Shown here in pieces: positions 5,239 to 6,491 of a DNA stretch of 6,491 bases. Both the position numbers and the translations under genes were made by a program. Each line of letters starts with the position of its first letter. The stretch's first letter is position 1. This DNA is from Selenomonadaceae bacterium (lineage in GTDB: Bacteria; Bacillota; Negativicutes; Selenomonadales; Selenomonadaceae): positions 1 to 6,491 of the forward strand of contig JAFXOC010000142.1 in NCBI GenBank assembly GCA_017529085.1. The letters are read 5' to 3'. The notes below the pieces were generated by a model that was not told where the DNA came from, ran no database searches, and saw nothing but the letters and a program-made list of their open reading frames with translations.

Positions 5239-5709
5239 ATGCTTAAAAATTTTTATCGCGCATTGCTTGCAACCGTTGTATGCTTCGTCTGTGTATTTTC
5301 TTATAGCGAAGCGGCTTCGTCAAACAGATATTGGAACGATAACGCCAATTATCCGTTTGTAGGCGGTCACGCCGGATATTTTCAATATTTGGATTTAAGT
5401 TCCTGTACCTTTGTATCTCGCAATAACGGGGGATATGAAATTGCCGCCTGTTGGGTTGGGTATCATAAACTATATAGAGAGCAAACTAACGGGGTAATAA
5501 AATTTCGTCAAAGACAAGGCGCAGCCCGACCTGAATTTTATGATGAAAAAAAGAAACAATGGGTTGTAATGCCAAGAATACCGCAAGGAGCGGAAGCGCA
5601 ACGAGAAGGTTTGACCTACGCAGATTTTAGGTCGAAATATCATACGTGGGAATTTAATATGTTTACCCTGACGTATGAGCAACTGTTTGGTAAGAGGTTT
5701 GGCGCGTAA
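5239..5709 (+). CDS. Small exported protein with YLDLxS/YEIA motif (cluster family)
   Basis: The 156-residue protein has a signal peptide (RALLATVVCFVCVFSYSEAA, residues 7-26). The mature core carries QYLDLSSCTFV (49-59), GYEIAACWVGY (65-75), and a strand-rich region with FYDEKKKQWVVM (100-111). It ends with a helix-like tail (FTLTYEQLFGKRFGA). The motif order matches the 4831 gene and the N-terminal half of the 3096-4130 protein. Two mature cysteines (C56, C71) sit on neighbouring predicted strands and might pair. AGGGGA (5225-5230) precedes ATG 5239 by 8 bases. The stop TAA is followed at once by the LPP20-tail copy (5711-5741), which marks the end of the block. Function is unknown. Confidence 0.75.
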   Translation: MLKNFYRALLATVVCFVCVFSYSEAASSNRYWNDNANYPFVGGHAGYFQYLDLSSCTFVSRNNGGYEIAACWVGYHKLYREQTNGVIKFRQRQGAARPEFYDEKKKQWVVMPRIPQGAEAQREGLTYADFRSKYHTWEFNMFTLTYEQLFGKRFGA

Positions 5710-5710
5710 A

Positions 5711-5741
5711 CGACAACTGTGCCGTGGTGTTTGTGAGGTAA
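5711..5741 (+). pseudogene. Right copy of 31-bp direct repeat: relic of an LPP20-type gene end
   Basis: It reads DNCAVVFVR and TAA, against DNCAVVFIR and TAA at the end of the 1743-2651 gene. The three differences are one synonymous change (TGC to TGT) and two in one codon (ATA to GTG, Ile to Val). That pattern suggests the copy diverged while it was still coding. No start codon or upstream coding similarity remains, because the 5239-5709 gene directly abuts it. Confidence 0.7.
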
Positions 5742-5799
5742 TTTAAGAATAAACGATACTATATGAAGCATAAATTTTCATACAATGTGAGTGATACGC

Positions 5800-6491
5800 A
5801 TGAAAAAAATTTTCATTCTCTCTTTTAGCCTTATGTTGTCAATAATTTTTTTACTCTCTTATTCTCCTCTCACATTTGCCGCCATCGAAACTTTTTCCGG
5901 TACAGGCGAGTACATTATGGAGGATAACGAAACCCTAAAAGACGCGCAAGAGGTCGCTTATAAAGAAGCGATGCGCTCGATTTCCCAACAAGTCGCCGTT
6001 TATGTAAAATCCAAAAGTCAAGCGGAAGATTTTCAAATTACCGATGATGTAGTTGAGCTTATCTCCACCAGTATATTGAAAGTGGAAGAAAAAAAGTTTA
6101 TCAAAGAGATAATGCCGGACGGTAAACTTAAAATCAAAGCGTTTGTAAGCGGAACATTAGACGAATCCGCTACCGATAAAGCGTTAAACGACAAAATAGC
6201 CGCATTTCGCGAAAAAAAACGCTATGATGAATCGTTAGCCGAGCATAAAGAACAACAACGTCAAAGAGAAAATGCGGAAAAGGAATATAACAACGCTTTA
6301 CGCAATACCAGCGCAGCGATATTAGAACAGGCGGACGCTCTTTATAAAAGCAAGGATTATTCCGGCGCGGTTGCAAAATATACCGAGATTATCGAGCGGC
6401 ATCCTACCTTTGCAAATGCGTATGTGGGTCGGGGCAACGCGTATTTTGAACTAAAACAATATGATAAGGCTTCAAAGGATTTTCAAAAAGC
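5800..6491 (+). CDS. Exported LPP20/FlgT-like domain plus TPR protein (3' end outside window)
   Basis: The frame is open from ATG 5800 to the window edge (230 codons). A signal peptide (MKKIFILSF, then a Leu/Ile/Ser-rich core ending SPLTFA-AIE, cleavage about residue 28) is followed by a domain at about 29-125. That domain includes ETFSGTGEYIMEDNE, TLKDAQEVAYKEAMRSISQQ, VAVYVKSKSQ, ILKVEEKKFI and GKLKIKAFVSG, which matches the LPP20/FlgT N-terminal-like fold of exported proteins. A charged, probably helical linker (about 130-170, EKKRYDESLAEHKEQQRQRE) leads to TPR repeats: ILEQADALYKSKDYSGAVAKYTEIIERHP, given here as residues about 174-202, then FANAYVGRGNAYFELKQYDKASKDFQKA. TPRs imply protein-protein contacts in the periplasm. 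The ribosome binding site is weak (GTGAG near 5786-5790). The gene has a domain like that of the 1743-2651 gene, and the two flank the cluster. Confidence 0.85.
   Translation, partial: MKKIFILSFSLMLSIIFLLSYSPLTFAAIETFSGTGEYIMEDNETLKDAQEVAYKEAMRSISQQVAVYVKSKSQAEDFQITDDVVELISTSILKVEEKKFIKEIMPDGKLKIKAFVSGTLDESATDKALNDKIAAFREKKRYDESLAEHKEQQRQRENAEKEYNNALRNTSAAILEQADALYKSKDYSGAVAKYTEIIERHPTFANAYVGRGNAYFELKQYDKASKDFQK

Noticed and set aside
5757..5799. Promoter for the TPR gene (TACTAT at 5757 or TACAAT at 5781)
   Set aside because: Neither -10-like hexamer has a convincing -35 box at 16-18 bases; transcription may simply continue from upstream.
1..6491. CRISPR array, tRNA, rRNA, transposase, integrase or phage genes
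   Set aside because: No regularly spaced repeats, cloverleaf-like or rRNA-like sequences, or matching protein motifs were seen on either strand.

Overview
The window looks like chromosome from a diderm (outer-membrane) Firmicute, most likely a Negativicutes relative that makes or uses propionate. Four things point that way: a MeaB-type GTPase that serves methylmalonyl-CoA mutase, strong GGAGG-type ribosome binding sites, U-tailed intrinsic terminators, and a dense set of LPP20/TPR and small exported envelope proteins. The taxonomic call is inference; no 16S or other marker gene is present.

Layout. (1) 1-1205, plus strand: the 3' two thirds of meaB, then, after a 9-base gap, an MsrA-fold protein whose catalytic cysteine is replaced by aspartate. 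A perfect 13-bp hairpin at 1230-1261 ends this unit and can also serve the converging gene. (2) 1275-1535, minus strand: a small charged orphan protein with a TTG start. (3) 1536-1742: a regulatory stretch with a near-consensus promoter, a Fur-box-like palindrome, a run of nine G and a strong intrinsic terminator just before the next gene. It reads as a short transcript of about 135 nt or an attenuated leader. (4) 1743-5709, plus strand: an LPP20-type periplasmic protein, then five small exported proteins or lipoproteins in close head-to-tail order, with one gene relic (about 4685-4798). (5) 5711-5741: a 31-bp near-copy of the 3' end of the LPP20-type gene. (6) 5800 to the end: a second exported protein, with an LPP20/FlgT-like N-terminal domain, a charged helical linker and TPR repeats, cut by the window edge.

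Nothing here is a recognisable catalytic pathway apart from meaB. The 1743-5709 block looks like an envelope gene cluster that grows and decays by duplication. Several members share a signal peptide followed by a DLxS, then YEI, then aromatic-K-x-W pattern. One of them appears to be fused to a second domain made of two half-repeats. The two LPP20-like genes flank the block, and a copy of the tail of the first lies beside the second.
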